NCBI GenBank assembly: GCA_003254925.1
Contig: QANZ01017969.1
Span: forward strand, 1-64,000
Reading direction: 5' to 3'
Origin: Chamaecrista fasciculata
Taxonomy: Eukaryota > Streptophyta > Magnoliopsida > Fabales > Fabaceae
Length of the DNA stretch: 64,000 bases
Below the pieces are notes generated by a model. It saw nothing but the letters and a program-made list of their open reading frames with translations. It searched no databases and was not told the DNA's origin. The position numbers were made by a program, and so were the translations under genes. How positions within the stretch are numbered: position 1 is the first letter of the stretch; each line of letters opens with the position of its first letter. Of the stretch, positions 35,152-46,571 are shown in pieces.

Positions 35152-37107
35152 ATGGACCAAACTCCATCAGGCTTCTTGCCCACAGGAAGTTTACTAGATT
35201 CATTGATTCTCATATGTAATGAAGTTGCTTCCATGGATCACAAGTCTTGCTATGTACAAGCAAGGAATGTATCATCCATGATAAGGAGGATCAAGCTTCT
35301 TTGTTCCTTGTTTGAGGAGATCAAAGAATCGGAAAATCCACTCCCTCCTCCTTCTTCAATGCTGTGTTTCACTGAGCTCTTATCAGTGATCAAAAGAGTG
35401 AAGCTTTTGATCCAAGATTGCAAGGAAGGAAGCAGTGTATGGGGTCTCATGCAATTAGAGTCATTTTCTGATCAGTTTTGTGTGCTGATGAAGGAGATGG
35501 CAAGAGCCCTTGCTATTATTATTCCTCTCAATGTAACAGCAGATGTAAGAGAGCAAGTGGAGCTTCTGCATAAACAGGCAAAGAGGGTTGAGATTTTCAT
35601 TGATCCTCGTGAGCTTCAAAGAAGAAAGCAACTTGTACAAATGATGGAAAAAGGAGGCTTTGTTGATTTTGTGAAAGTGCAAGATGTCTTGAGCAGTATT
35701 GGTGTGAAGAAGGCATCAGATCATGATGGAGAAATATTGAAGCTTGAGGCTGAAGCTCAGAATCAAGCAGGCACAGGAGGACTCATTGTTGTGTCCAATA
35801 TAAACAAACTCATATCTCTGCTTTCATATACCAAATCCATGATATTCAGAGAAGAAGACTGTGTTCAAAACCATGATGATGATACTTGTTCATCTTCTCA
35901 TTCAACAATAACCAATATTCCTGACGAATTTCGTTGCCCAATCTCACTAGACATAATGAGAGATCCAGTGATTGTATCATCTGGTCACACTTATGATCGA
36001 ATCTCAATAGCACAGTGGATAAACTCTGGGCATCACACATGCCCAAAAAGTGGGCAAAGGTTGATTCACACTGCTCTAATACCCAACTTTGCACTCAAGA
36101 GTCTGGTCCAGCATTGGTGCCATGAAAACAATGTCCCAGAAAATGAGCCTGCATCCTCGTTTTCCTCAACCTCCTCCGAGCGAAACAAAAACAACAGCAA
36201 GAATTCCTCAAACGATGATGCTGTCAAAATGACAGCTGAGTTTCTGGTTGGAAAATTGGCCACTGGTTCTGCTGAAATCCAAAGGCAGGCCGCATATGAG
36301 CTTCGATTACTCGCGAAAACAAGCATGGGAAATCGAAGAATCATCGCTGAGGCAGGGGCAATACCGTTTCTAGTGACATTACTAGGTTCCCATGATCCAA
36401 GAATCCAGGAGCATGCGGTGACAGCCTTGTTAAACCTCTCCATCTTTGAAAACAACAAGGTTTTGATCATGTCAGCTGGAGCAGTTGACAACATAGTACA
36501 AGTACTTGAATCAGGGAAAACCATGGAGGCAAGAGAGAATGCAGCAGCAACAATCTTCAGCTTATCAATAATAGACGATTATAAAGTGACACTAGGAAGT
36601 CATCCAAAGGCAATACATGCTTTAGTTAAACTTTTGAGAGAAGGAAGTCCTGTAGGGAAAAGAGATGCTGCTATTGCATTATTTCATCTTGCAGTTTATA
36701 ATCCAAACAAGGAAAGCATTGTGGATGCAGGAGCAGTATCTTCACTCATAAGCTTATTGATGGATGATAAGGCTGGGATTACTGATGATGCATTGGCTGT
36801 GCTTGCTTTGCTTTTGGGTTCATCTCAAGGGCTGCAAGAGATTAAGAATAGCAGAATATTGTTGCCTCTGCTTATTGATCTTTTGAGATTTGGGTCAGCC
36901 AAAGGGAAGGAAAATTCAATCACTCTTTTGCTGGGATTGTGCAAAGAACAAGGTGAGGTAGTGGCTTCAAGGCTATTGGCGAATCCAAGAAGTATTCCTT
37001 CACTTCAAAGCCTGGCTGCTCATGGTTCTCTCAGAGCTAGAAGAAAAGCTGATGCACTAATTAGATTGCTAAATAGGTGCTGCTCTCAACCGCATCATTC
37101 TATTTGA
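35152..37107 (+). CDS. U-box / armadillo-repeat E3 ubiquitin ligase (PUB18/19-type)
   Basis: An intronless gene of 651 residues from the ATG at 35152, which has A at -3 and G at +4. An in-frame ATG at 35131 (7 codons longer) has weak context. Order: an N-terminal helical UND domain (about 1-230); a U-box (about 257-326) with IPDEFRCPISLDIMRDPVIV, the conserved Tyr-Asp-Arg and HHTCPKSGQ; a Ser/Asn-rich linker; and about six armadillo repeats (about 360-645), each with an LL-LL / G-I--LV--L pattern, for example AGAIPFLVTLLGSHDPRIQE. The U-box recruits the E2; the ARM repeats bind substrate. Lack of introns and the UND-U-box-ARM plan fit the PUB18/PUB19 group, known in Arabidopsis for negative control of ABA and drought responses. 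That subgroup call is an inference. Confidence 0.93.
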   Translation: MDQTPSGFLPTGSLLDSLILICNEVASMDHKSCYVQARNVSSMIRRIKLLCSLFEEIKESENPLPPPSSMLCFTELLSVIKRVKLLIQDCKEGSSVWGLMQLESFSDQFCVLMKEMARALAIIIPLNVTADVREQVELLHKQAKRVEIFIDPRELQRRKQLVQMMEKGGFVDFVKVQDVLSSIGVKKASDHDGEILKLEAEAQNQAGTGGLIVVSNINKLISLLSYTKSMIFREEDCVQNHDDDTCSSSHSTITNIPDEFRCPISLDIMRDPVIVSSGHTYDRISIAQWINSGHHTCPKSGQRLIHTALIPNFALKSLVQHWCHENNVPENEPASSFSSTSSERNKNNSKNSSNDDAVKMTAEFLVGKLATGSAEIQRQAAYELRLLAKTSMGNRRIIAEAGAIPFLVTLLGSHDPRIQEHAVTALLNLSIFENNKVLIMSAGAVDNIVQVLESGKTMEARENAAATIFSLSIIDDYKVTLGSHPKAIHALVKLLREGSPVGKRDAAIALFHLAVYNPNKESIVDAGAVSSLISLLMDDKAGITDDALAVLALLLGSSQGLQEIKNSRILLPLLIDLLRFGSAKGKENSITLLLGLCKEQGEVVASRLLANPRSIPSLQSLAAHGSLRARRKADALIRLLNRCCSQPHHSI

Positions 37108-38262
37108 TTCATAGTCAATATATACAGTATAGCTCATTCATTTTTTTTTTCCTCAATGAAAGAAACCAAATCATCATGTTAGTGTTTAAATGGAGGACAG
37201 CTCGGAGATATGGGAAGATAATATATATAGTGAACTCCGATATATGAACTATTTGCCTATATATTGTGCCATATGTATCACTAGCACTTTGGTATTTCAA
37301 TTTGTGAAATCACATAATGCAACTAATTAAGACGATAATGTATATATAGCAATATTCCTAATGGGCTATTTGTTTCTTACCAAGCGTATAACGCTGAAAT
37401 TTTCCTAATGAACATGAATTTCCTGTAAATGAATCTTTTAAAGTTCCTTTCTCTACATTTTTTTTTTGTAAGTATAAAAAAGAAAAAATGAGAAAAGAAA
37501 AGAGAGAAAGAAAAAATGTGGGTCTTATATATTTTTATTTCATAAAATTTATATTTTTTCTTTTTTTATTTTCTTTTTTCTCTCTAATTCCATACAAGAA
37601 ATGCATGGAGAAGGAAACGTAAATGATCCGATTCCAAATTCCCTCCTTTTCGACAACCTCGCTCATTTCCTATTTTCCTCGAAAGAGGTCCAATTCCAAA
37701 GCGAAACTAACAATTCGGTAAAACGCTGAAACTAAAAATATAACCCTTCAGCCCTAAGTTAAAACTGAGTGATCATGATTCGTTGTGTGTGTGTATAGTT
37801 TTGCATGTAAAGATCAGAGCAAAACAGAAAAGAAACATAGTAAGCATGCATCACACATCCATAATGCATATTATCCTAAACCCATCCAAATATGGCAACA
37901 ACATTTAATCATGAATTGAATTTAACTTTATTTTTAGTCTTTGCTCTTAAGACTTTTTTGTCTCTCTCATTACTCATTAAAGTTCACTACCTAACTGCAT
38001 AATTTTCATTTAGTGTTCTAGATATACTTCATTCAAACCAATTTATTTAAATCACTCAACATAATTTACACGACCTATTATATATATAAAAAAATAAATT
38101 TGCTTTGTTATTTACATATGAGGATCTAATTATAAATTTTATAATAATAAAAATAACGTAAAGGTTGTGTAAAACTATAAGGACAGAAAAGTAATTTCAG
38201 CTTCAGATTTATTATCATGATTTAATGACAAATGAAAATTCGGTGTCACTGTCTCACTGATG
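37108..38262. other. 3' flank of PUB; gene-less
   Basis: AT-rich sequence with poly-T near 37141 and 37459. It ends with the 8-bp target duplication of the following hAT element. No gene is seen. Confidence 0.4.
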
Positions 38263-38751
38263 CAGTGGCGGAGGGAGGGGGCTAGCAGGGGCCATGCCCC
38301 CCCTAAATTTGGTATAATACATTAAGTATATGCAATATGCTCATATGTGGCCCTTGCCACAATGGTTAATTCCTCATGACAACATCAATTTGAGATGATG
38401 GGAGAGAAGGTTCGAAACCCAGGTCCTTAATAATTTTTTGTTTTGTTTTGGTCCTCCATAATTTTTTGTTCTGTTTTGGTCCTTAATAATTTTTTGCTCT
38501 GTTTTGATCCTTAATAATTTTTTGTTCTGTTTTGGTCCTTACTAATTTTTTGTTCTGTTTTGGTCCTTAATATTTTCAAAAGAATTTATAATTGATCCTT
38601 AACTATTGAATAGAGGCATATTTTTCTCGTCTCAAATCCGAACATTAGGGGACCAAAACAAAACTTTAGATAAGCATTAAGGATTAAAATAAAATTTTGG
38701 CCAAAAAAAATTTTCGGGCCCCCTAACCAAAAAAACCTGGCTCCGCCACTC
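38263..38751. mobile_element. hAT-like MITE with exact 8-bp TSD
   Basis: Termini CAGTGGCGGAG and CTCCGCCACTC are inverted apart from the last base. An exact 8-bp direct repeat, CACTGATG, flanks the element (38255-38262 and 38752-38759), the hAT signature. Inside, about five tandem copies of a unit of about 28 bp (TTAATAATTTTTTGTTCTG) lie at 38427-38575. It is non-coding. Confidence 0.8.
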
Positions 38752-38759
38752 CACTGATG

Positions 38760-40075
38760 AGTTTTTATTTCTAGTTGCTAACTACATATAGAAACGGGTA
38801 ATGAAAGTATTTGACTTGCATCACAAAAAATTATTTAACTTGCATCACAAAATTATATCGTTAAAATTACATTTTTTTTCTAAAATTTTACATCAATTTT
38901 CAATTTCATTTTCAATATTTTTTTGCTATTAATTTCATCTCTAATATTTCATATTTTGATCAATGTTATCATTTGACTAACTTCTTTTAATAAATTAACG
39001 ATAAACTTCATCATATTTTTCAATCGAATTTAGTATTTGAATTTTTTTTAATTAATTTTACATTGCGTGTCATTAAAATAGAATTTATAATTAATATTTG
39101 ACTAAAATATGAATAAAAGATAAAATCGATTAAAATATAAAACTTTAAAAACAAAATGAATAATAAAAAAATTGAAAATCAATATAAAATTTAAGGACCA
39201 AAAAGATACTTTTTAATTTCTTGTAATGCTTTTCTATCGTGTGGTAAATTTAGGTGACTTTTAGGCATGGTTGCATAATGAAATGATAGTAATATTGTTG
39301 TGGTAAAATACTTTATTTTGTTCTTAGGAGAAATACCAAAATCAATTCTCATTTTCAAACTCTATGAATAAATAATTTTTTACGAACAAACTCAACTAAA
39401 AGAATTAAAAAAACAATTATTTTAATCAACACAAAACTTATTTTTATAATTTCTTTGATTATAATAACAAAAAATTTAAAATAAAATTATAAATATATAC
39501 TATTAAATTTGTCTATGCTTAAATTTCAAACACTATATTTATTTATATATAAATAAATATATATAGACTACATAATAATTAGATACTTCCTTATCCACCC
39601 CAAATCTAATCCGTAAATTTCTTCCGTGAACCCTCATACCCATAAATTCATGGACAGGAACCAAAATTTCATCCTGCTCTACTGTCTACTTAATATTTAT
39701 AGTTAAATTGAAAGCTCGAAAGCAATTTGCAATTTAAGCTGACCAAAGTAACATGAATTCAAGGTGCCAATCAAGGCCTTATTCTATAGCAGTACATGAA
39801 TGTGTGAAATTCCACTCTTCACACTTCTGCTTTGCCATAAACATCTGCAATTAAACTGGAACTTTAAAGCAAATGAATCACAAAACAGAGTCCTTTCTTA
39901 CTTTTTAGTCCTAAAAGTAGAAAAAAAAAAATAGATATAAAACAGTACTTCCTATCCCGGATAGACAACAAAGGAAAAAATAATATTCATCATAACTTCA
40001 GAAAAAATGCCATATAGCCTTATTTTGGCGAGTCAAGCCAGATTCCCAAAACAATGTCGCCCATACTGTAAGCCT
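38760..40075. other. Gene-less stretch; SAM50 3' flank
   Basis: AT-rich spacer. The segment 38870-39230 has short inverted phrases (ATTTTACATCAATTTTC, GAAAATCAATATAAAAT), so it may be an old MITE. The SAM50 3' UTR should lie just left of 40076. Confidence 0.4.
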
Positions 40076-43000
40076 CTAAGAGGGAGCTGAGAAGCTGAAC
40101 CTAAATCCGGTCTTTCCACGGTCATGCTCATGTTGCCTGAGTATGTAGTAGTAGTTAGCCTGAAACAAATATGAAGCACGTCACTGAAGAAATCATAGAA
40201 TGGCTTACTACATAATTAGTATCATACAGAAGAAACGGCGCAGATAAGAGATGAATACTTCAAGAAACAATGTCAGCCTTACCAACACCATTCCAATAGG
40301 TTTGTTTAACTGGATTCAAATGACAGTACAACTAAAACATCACGTGGGGGATCAGATTATCATCCGGATTACATAAAAAATAATTTCAGTAATCTTCTCA
40401 AACTGCATCAAGGATATTTCTAATGTGAGAGTTAATAATATAATTCTTTTTACTTCTTTCCATACTTTCGAAGCTCCGAACAAATAACATATCAGATGAT
40501 TCTAAAGTACCCATATAATTTCGTCCATCAAGGGCTTACTTCCATATAAATGAAATAAAATAGAAGCTGACCTCCAGACGGAAAATTTTAGTAGGAATAA
40601 CGATTCCGCATCCCGCAGATGCTCGAAATGATTCCAAGAATTTTTTAGGGGAGAACTGCCTGTACTCGTTCTCAGTTAACTTGGCAATATTCCCAGCACC
40701 AGCAAAAACATGTCCATGAATTCCATGTTCTCTTAACCAGCTAATTGGAAGATCAAAAGACAGGTCTGCAAAGGCAGTAACAGCAAGATCTCCTCCAACG
40801 AAGTCCCTTCTAGATATATCAGCATTGTTCTCGTCAGTTCCACTTTCTCTTAGCCTTCGTGGTTCACTAGGGCCTAATGTCCTTGTCCTAAATCCCCATA
40901 ATGTTGTCGGCCCTCCTAGGGTACAAACAGGAGAGAAATCACCACCCAAGAAAAACCTTTCTGGCAAGGGAGAAGGCTTGTTCAAGAACCCGTGGCCCCA
41001 TGGAAAAATGACACCAGCAGAGAGCCCAAGGTTCAATGCAGTATGATAAAACCCTAAAGGGACAGCACAGCGAACATCAAACTCCTGCGTTAGAAGAGGA
41101 AAAAAACGTTACTCAGCAAAATTATATTTACAAAGAAATGAAAAGAAGAAAAATTAATATGCACATGAGAATGATGAGCAACAGCTTTTCTCTTTTTTCT
41201 TTTTACATATATTTTTACTGAGGAATGTGATATACACATATTTCCTGAAGAATCCTTAATGACCCCAACTCAAGACAAGGCACAACAGACGAGCAGTATG
41301 GGAAGCAACATCAGCAGCAGGGCAAATTTGCAATTTGTGGAATAAGTTTCCATTACATTTTTTTTGTTTTTCTCTACCCACTTCATAACCCTTAAGTCAA
41401 TGATGTAAAAGTATAAATCATGGAGTAGTCATTGTGTTTGTAAAAAACCTTTAAATAAATGAAAAAAAATCTGACTGCCAGTAATAGGGAATTTGTATCC
41501 TCTCATGTGATAAAGTAACATGATAGTATTATGTGGATACAAATTGACTTAACTGAAGAGCCCCACTGAAATACCATCAATGTTTGGAGCCCACATTTCT
41601 TTCGTTTATACCTCTCTTTACATGGCAATGTTATGTTATTTTTTCACTAGAGAGGATCCAGATCTCTCTAAAAGCATTGCCCTGGAAAACCTTAGATTTG
41701 ATCCTTTCAAACTAATATTTGCATAAAATTAAAATATAGTAATGGCACTTATAAGCCTTCTTTCATTAGAATTTTAAAATGATGAATGATTCACAGACTC
41801 ACAATCTTATAGAAAGTACCTGCATTTAATTATTGTCTTCTTTTTATCATTTTTTTCATTGAGTTTTATCAGGTCTAAATCTACCAGAGTCAGGCAGTAG
41901 CTTAATTACCATGAGAAAAAAAGTATAAACAATAGAAAATAAGGCAACACCAAATGTCTTCTTTTCCTAACACCCTTCCTCCTCCCCCCAACCCCCTGTT
42001 TTTCTCATCACCAAAAAGGCTTAATCCCTAGATGGTACTTCTAGGAAAATAAAATTAAAAAAAAGGAAAGCAAGTGAGGAAGAAAAATCATTACTCAAAT
42101 CACCGCAATAATATTGTTGGAAAAATGAGAGCTAGAAAAAAAAAAATAGAGAAGAAAGTATTTCAAGCTAGCTAGGCTAGGAAAGAAATAGAGAAAAAAA
42201 GTATTTCCAGCTAGCTAGGCTCTCCGGGAGGCCGGAATCACTTTCAGGCAAACATTCTATTCATACAGAAGAATTACACAATGAATGGCTATATAACGAC
42301 CAAGGTCATATGAAATAACCTAACCATTTTTTTTCCTGCAAAGCAACAGTTTGACTTCAACTCCTTGATAATGCTTATGCATATTTAAATTTTCTCTCAT
42401 TTTACCTCAGGTCTCAACTTGTCGTGGTAGTAGAAAACGGTACTCATATAAGATTAACTTGACAAGAGAGACAAAATGATGTCTTATGAAAGCCAAAAAT
42501 CATTAGCACCATCCAGGAAGCCCCAGAAATTGAAATTGAGTTTTGACTAGAATACAAAGATAGAGTGCATGGCAAGACTTCAATGAGACAGCAGATTAAT
42601 AGAGTTCCATTCATGGATGAGGGAACTGGTGTCTCATTCGAAAGAAACAAAACCTAATACCTTGACCACTTGTTGAAAAAATGGTTTTTGAACTTCTTGG
42701 ATAATGATGCATGGTTCCTAAAACCTTTTGGTTATGAAAGTCTTCCATAGTGCACCAAAATGGAATCCTAAAATTTCACCATAGAAAATTGTTCCTAAAC
42801 ATTCATAAGCATTGGTGTGATATGGGCCTAGATGATGCCAAGCCCACTCTGACTTATTCTAGGGGATTAAGAAACCCAACAACCTGCTGGTCTACTCTAG
42901 GAGGCCCAAGATCAGTCCAGCACTCACTAGCTAAAAGGGTTCTGCACGTGACTAGTTCTTTAGAGGTTGTTTTATGCGATCCAGTCATTTCATCATGTTC

Positions 43001-45891
43001 TTTCTTTGCTTTTCGTTGTTATTTATTATTGCTGTACGTTAGGAATTAGTAGGGTAGTACTTGCTAGCCCACTAAGAATGTTTTCCTTAATTCCAAAAAC
43101 TGCCAGGCATAGGTTCAACATTAATATATGCCTGGTTCTATTGTTTTGGCATTCAGAACTATATATCCAGTATTCTCTTTGATTTCAAAGTGTTGAGATT
43201 CTCTCACTTGTGGTTTTTCTATCTCCTACTCCTATCATGATGTAATCTTGGGACCGAGTTCCTAAATTTTTCATATTATTGAATCTCATCGTTCCATTTT
43301 AAAAGTATGATTTGCATTAATTTAGATATTTGTGCCATAATTCTCACTATGATAACACTTGACTGAGAGGAAAAAGAATATAAGTACAGGAAAAATAATC
43401 AGCCACACCTGACGTAAAAATTGCAAGCTCCGGTGATCTGGTGCAAGGCCACCTAACTGAGTTGTAGAAAGAAAAGCATATCCTCTCGTAGGCCTGACTG
43501 GTGAGTTCCTGTGGTCAATCCTAAATGTATACTTCAAAGATGACAATAAACTATGTCCAAGTTGCCTCCGAATAGACCTAGATGACATTTGTGATGGATC
43601 AGTTATGGTCCGCCATCCAAGATTGTATGCTAAGTCATGGTGCTTTGTTGAGAATAAGCCAAGAGAAATCCCAGCCAATCGTTCTTTGTATGAAGAAAAC
43701 TCTTTCCAGTCTTGGGATTGCATCAATACTCGAGCCACAATAGGAGTCACTAATCCTTTGAGTCGAGGCACAAACACGCCAACACTCAGCTCCGATGTTT
43801 GATTGGGACCGTATGCCACAGAACCATCCCATAGATCACCATATCCTAACAAGTTTTTGAACTTTAGAGCACCTTCAAGAGTCCAAGAACTAACCTACAA
43901 TATACATTAGATTCAGCTGTCATTCATTAACACCAAGCAGATTAATATTCAGATTTCAACAAGAAAGTCTAAAATAAAATGACAATATGATGTCAATCTG
44001 CAAGAAAAGTCCAAGCACAGTCATGAAAACACTATCATGTTTTACATGATGAATAAGCTACTGGGTACAAAAAAATATGTGAACTAACTTGGCAAAGTCT
44101 TGAAAATCTCAGCAAGTCAAGAAAAACAACATGGCACATATATTATGTCTTTCTTTCATACACCATACTCTCTTAAATGTAAATTTTATTACATTTGAAG
44201 GCCGCGAGAAGGGTATTTCAGTAAGCACTGAAAAAAGATGGAATAATAATAAGAAGAAAAAATCATCCCAATGGACTGAAGCACAAGAGGCCAACAAAGC
44301 CTTGACTGATGAAAATTAAAATTAAAAAAGAATTACAACTTACAAGTAAACAAATTGTTTGGAAACTCTTCCTAATATCTTTTATAAAGTATATTCCTTG
44401 AGAAAGTTCTTCCCAAACAAACAATCTGCATCAGGGAACATGTGAATAACACTGCAATATATCCTGCTCATCGAGCCTCATCCCTAAACATAGTAGCAAC
44501 AGCCGAGAATATAGTATATACTTTTTTGTTGTAATATATTAATATGCTGTACTATCACCCCAATAGCTTTAACATCAAAAGGTCATCAAGTAGAAAGATC
44601 AGCCCCAGTCACCCTTATTGTTAATAAAATTTTGGAAAAGGCAAGATGGTGCATGCCTCCAAAGAGAATAGTTCAAGGTCTCTGAATATGACAATAACCG
44701 CACAAAGGCATGGGCAGTTGCTTTTTCTAAACAATATAACTGTAGACTCTCATCAGCCTATCCAAGGGCCACTTAAGTGAGACTTGAAACATGATTTCTC
44801 ATCCACCAAATCGATAGAGAAAGAGATACTTTTGCCACAAAGCTACAACAAACCAAGGAAAAAGCTTCTCAGTCCTAGGATGACTATATTGGACCAATCC
44901 TAGCATTGACAACCTGCTACCCCGTCTAAATGTAACTCTTACTGTCTTACATAAATTCTTACACTATACGCTTACCATTGTAGCTATCTCAGTTAATATC
45001 TTTGGAAGAATTTGCACTGTTTCAATATCTATAGTAAGCATCCCGAAAGAAAAACTACAACTTCTAACCAGAGGAAGTACATGGGCTTGCTAGAACTCAA
45101 ACAACGGAACCGGAAATTATCTTGGTTATCAATCATAATTGTTGTCTAACATCAGGCTGAGCTTATCTAACATCTTGTAAAAGCATAAATCAGCAACGAA
45201 TTCCATTATTAGACAAGTCATTTTATTAGTTCTTATGAAATCCGCAGACTGCAGATTTCTTTATTATGTATCCAATAATATCTTGTATCCAAAAACGAAG
45301 ATTAGTAAATCAGCGCGAATCTTCTATTCACTTTCTTCCAACTACTCAGCAGGTAAATACCTTAGTAAAGCACTATCAAATAGCGCATAAACTGTCAGTT
45401 ATACCCACAAACCGATTCAATCTCGAAACTCAAATGTAACAGAGAGAAGATGATCGTACCGAGGGTTTTGAATAAACCCCGAGTTCGCCAGAAAGTTTGC
45501 TTTCGCTCTCAGAGACTTCGATGATGACATTGGCAGTACCAGCCAACTCTGGCGGCCCTGGCTCGAGCCTGATATTGACCGAATCGAAAATCTGGAGGTT
45601 ATGAAGCTTGGCATTGGCAATTTTGGCCGCTTCTACAAGCTCTTGAATAGTGGTGGCGTTCTTCAACACCTCCACCTCGGCCTCAATCACCCAATCCTTG
45701 GTCTTCGTATTTCCCTTGATGAGTACATCATGGACTCGGGCAGGAAGTTCCTGTTGGACGTCTTCTTCATCATCCTCGACCTCATCGTAGTCATCTTCTT
45801 CATCGTCGCCATTGGAAGACTCCTGAATCTCATGGCCATTGTTAGGGCTTGAAAGGAGGGGAACTTGTTTTTCTTCTTCTGAGTTTGTCAT
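40076..45891 (-). CDS. SAM50: SAM50 / Omp85 mitochondrial outer-membrane assembly protein
   Basis: Four exons, all phase 0: 45891-45460, 43894-43409, 41084-40572 and 40159-40076. They give 504 residues. The protein inserts beta-barrel proteins into the mitochondrial outer membrane. The N-terminal 55 residues are acidic (DDEEDDYDEVEDDEEDVQQE). A POTRA-type domain follows (VHDVLIKGNTKTKDWVIEAE to about residue 135), then the 16-stranded Omp85 barrel with SSWTLEGALKFKN, LLGYGDLWDG, SPVRPTRGYAF, RFFLGGDFSPVCTLGGPTTL and a C-terminal strand KTGFRFSFSAPS. The frame is open a further 46 codons upstream (ATG at 46029), but that extension looks like a translated leader, so MTNSEEEKQV was chosen. Introns are 1565, 2324 and 412 bp. 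It is divergent from the BMF3-like gene. Confidence 0.93.
42135..42225. repeat. Short tandem duplication in SAM50 intron 2
   Basis: A unit of about 45 bp, GAGAAGAAAGTATTTC-AGCTAGCTAGGCT, is present twice in succession. The rest of the 2.3-kb intron (41085-43408) holds no gene I can recognise. Confidence 0.6.
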
Positions 45892-46571
45892 GAGAAAGTT
45901 ACCAGAGGAACTCGGTTCGGTGGGAGAGAGAAAAAAGAGCGAGTCAGAGCAGCGAGGTGAAGCTCCGCATACACAAGACGGCCACAAGGCGCATATAGTA
46001 ATTAGCAATTGACTCTTTTTTTGACACACTAATTTTTATTTTACTTTCACAGCAAAGTTTATTTTTCTTTTGTCAAATTATTCTTACAGCTCTCATAGGG
46101 TGATTTTAATCAAAATTAAATGAACAAAAGTCAGAAAATGAGAGGTTAAGGGTGATCTGATTTCGAACATGATCACTTCCTTTTCTCAAATGAAAATAAA
46201 GTATAAATAAAACAAAATCAAGTCTTTTTTTTAAATTGATTTATATTGATTATTATTTCTCCAAGTGGGGGTAGCATTCATGTTTGGACTTCGGAATCTA
46301 CCTTTTTATATGCATCTCTAGTTTTGTTCCAATTTCTTCATTTCTTTCTCCAAGATTTATGTTTCGTAATTCGTATTTATCTATAATAAATTTGACTTTT
46401 TTAAGCTTACAGTGACATTACAAATTAGATACTAGATAAAGCTCAATGTGACAGAATTCGGACATTGCCGCTCGAAAGCCCAAAACACAAATTCAAATTA
46501 GGTCAAGCGTAAACGGCACCGTCACAACCAAAAACGATCGCCACCGCCGCCGCCGCCGATTCCATTCCGCA
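45892..46571. promoter_or_regulatory. Bidirectional promoter region SAM50 / BMF3-like
   Basis: The 680 bases separate two divergent genes. No clear TATA box is seen on either side, as is usual for housekeeping genes. AACGG at 46512-46516, about 56 bases before the BMF3 ATG, is the core of the mitosis-specific MSA element. A pentamer is weak evidence. Confidence 0.4.

Noticed and set aside
36066-36524. 152-codon minus-strand frame within the U-box gene
   Set aside because: It is an antisense shadow of the long, domain-bearing PUB frame.
42730-43060. 99-codon frame in SAM50 intron 2
   Set aside because: No domain or splice logic. It is intronic and unlike any family I know.
45892-46029. N-terminal extension of SAM50 from the ATG at 46029
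   Set aside because: It is open but reads like a translated leader. The downstream ATG starts the acidic N-terminus expected before the POTRA domain.
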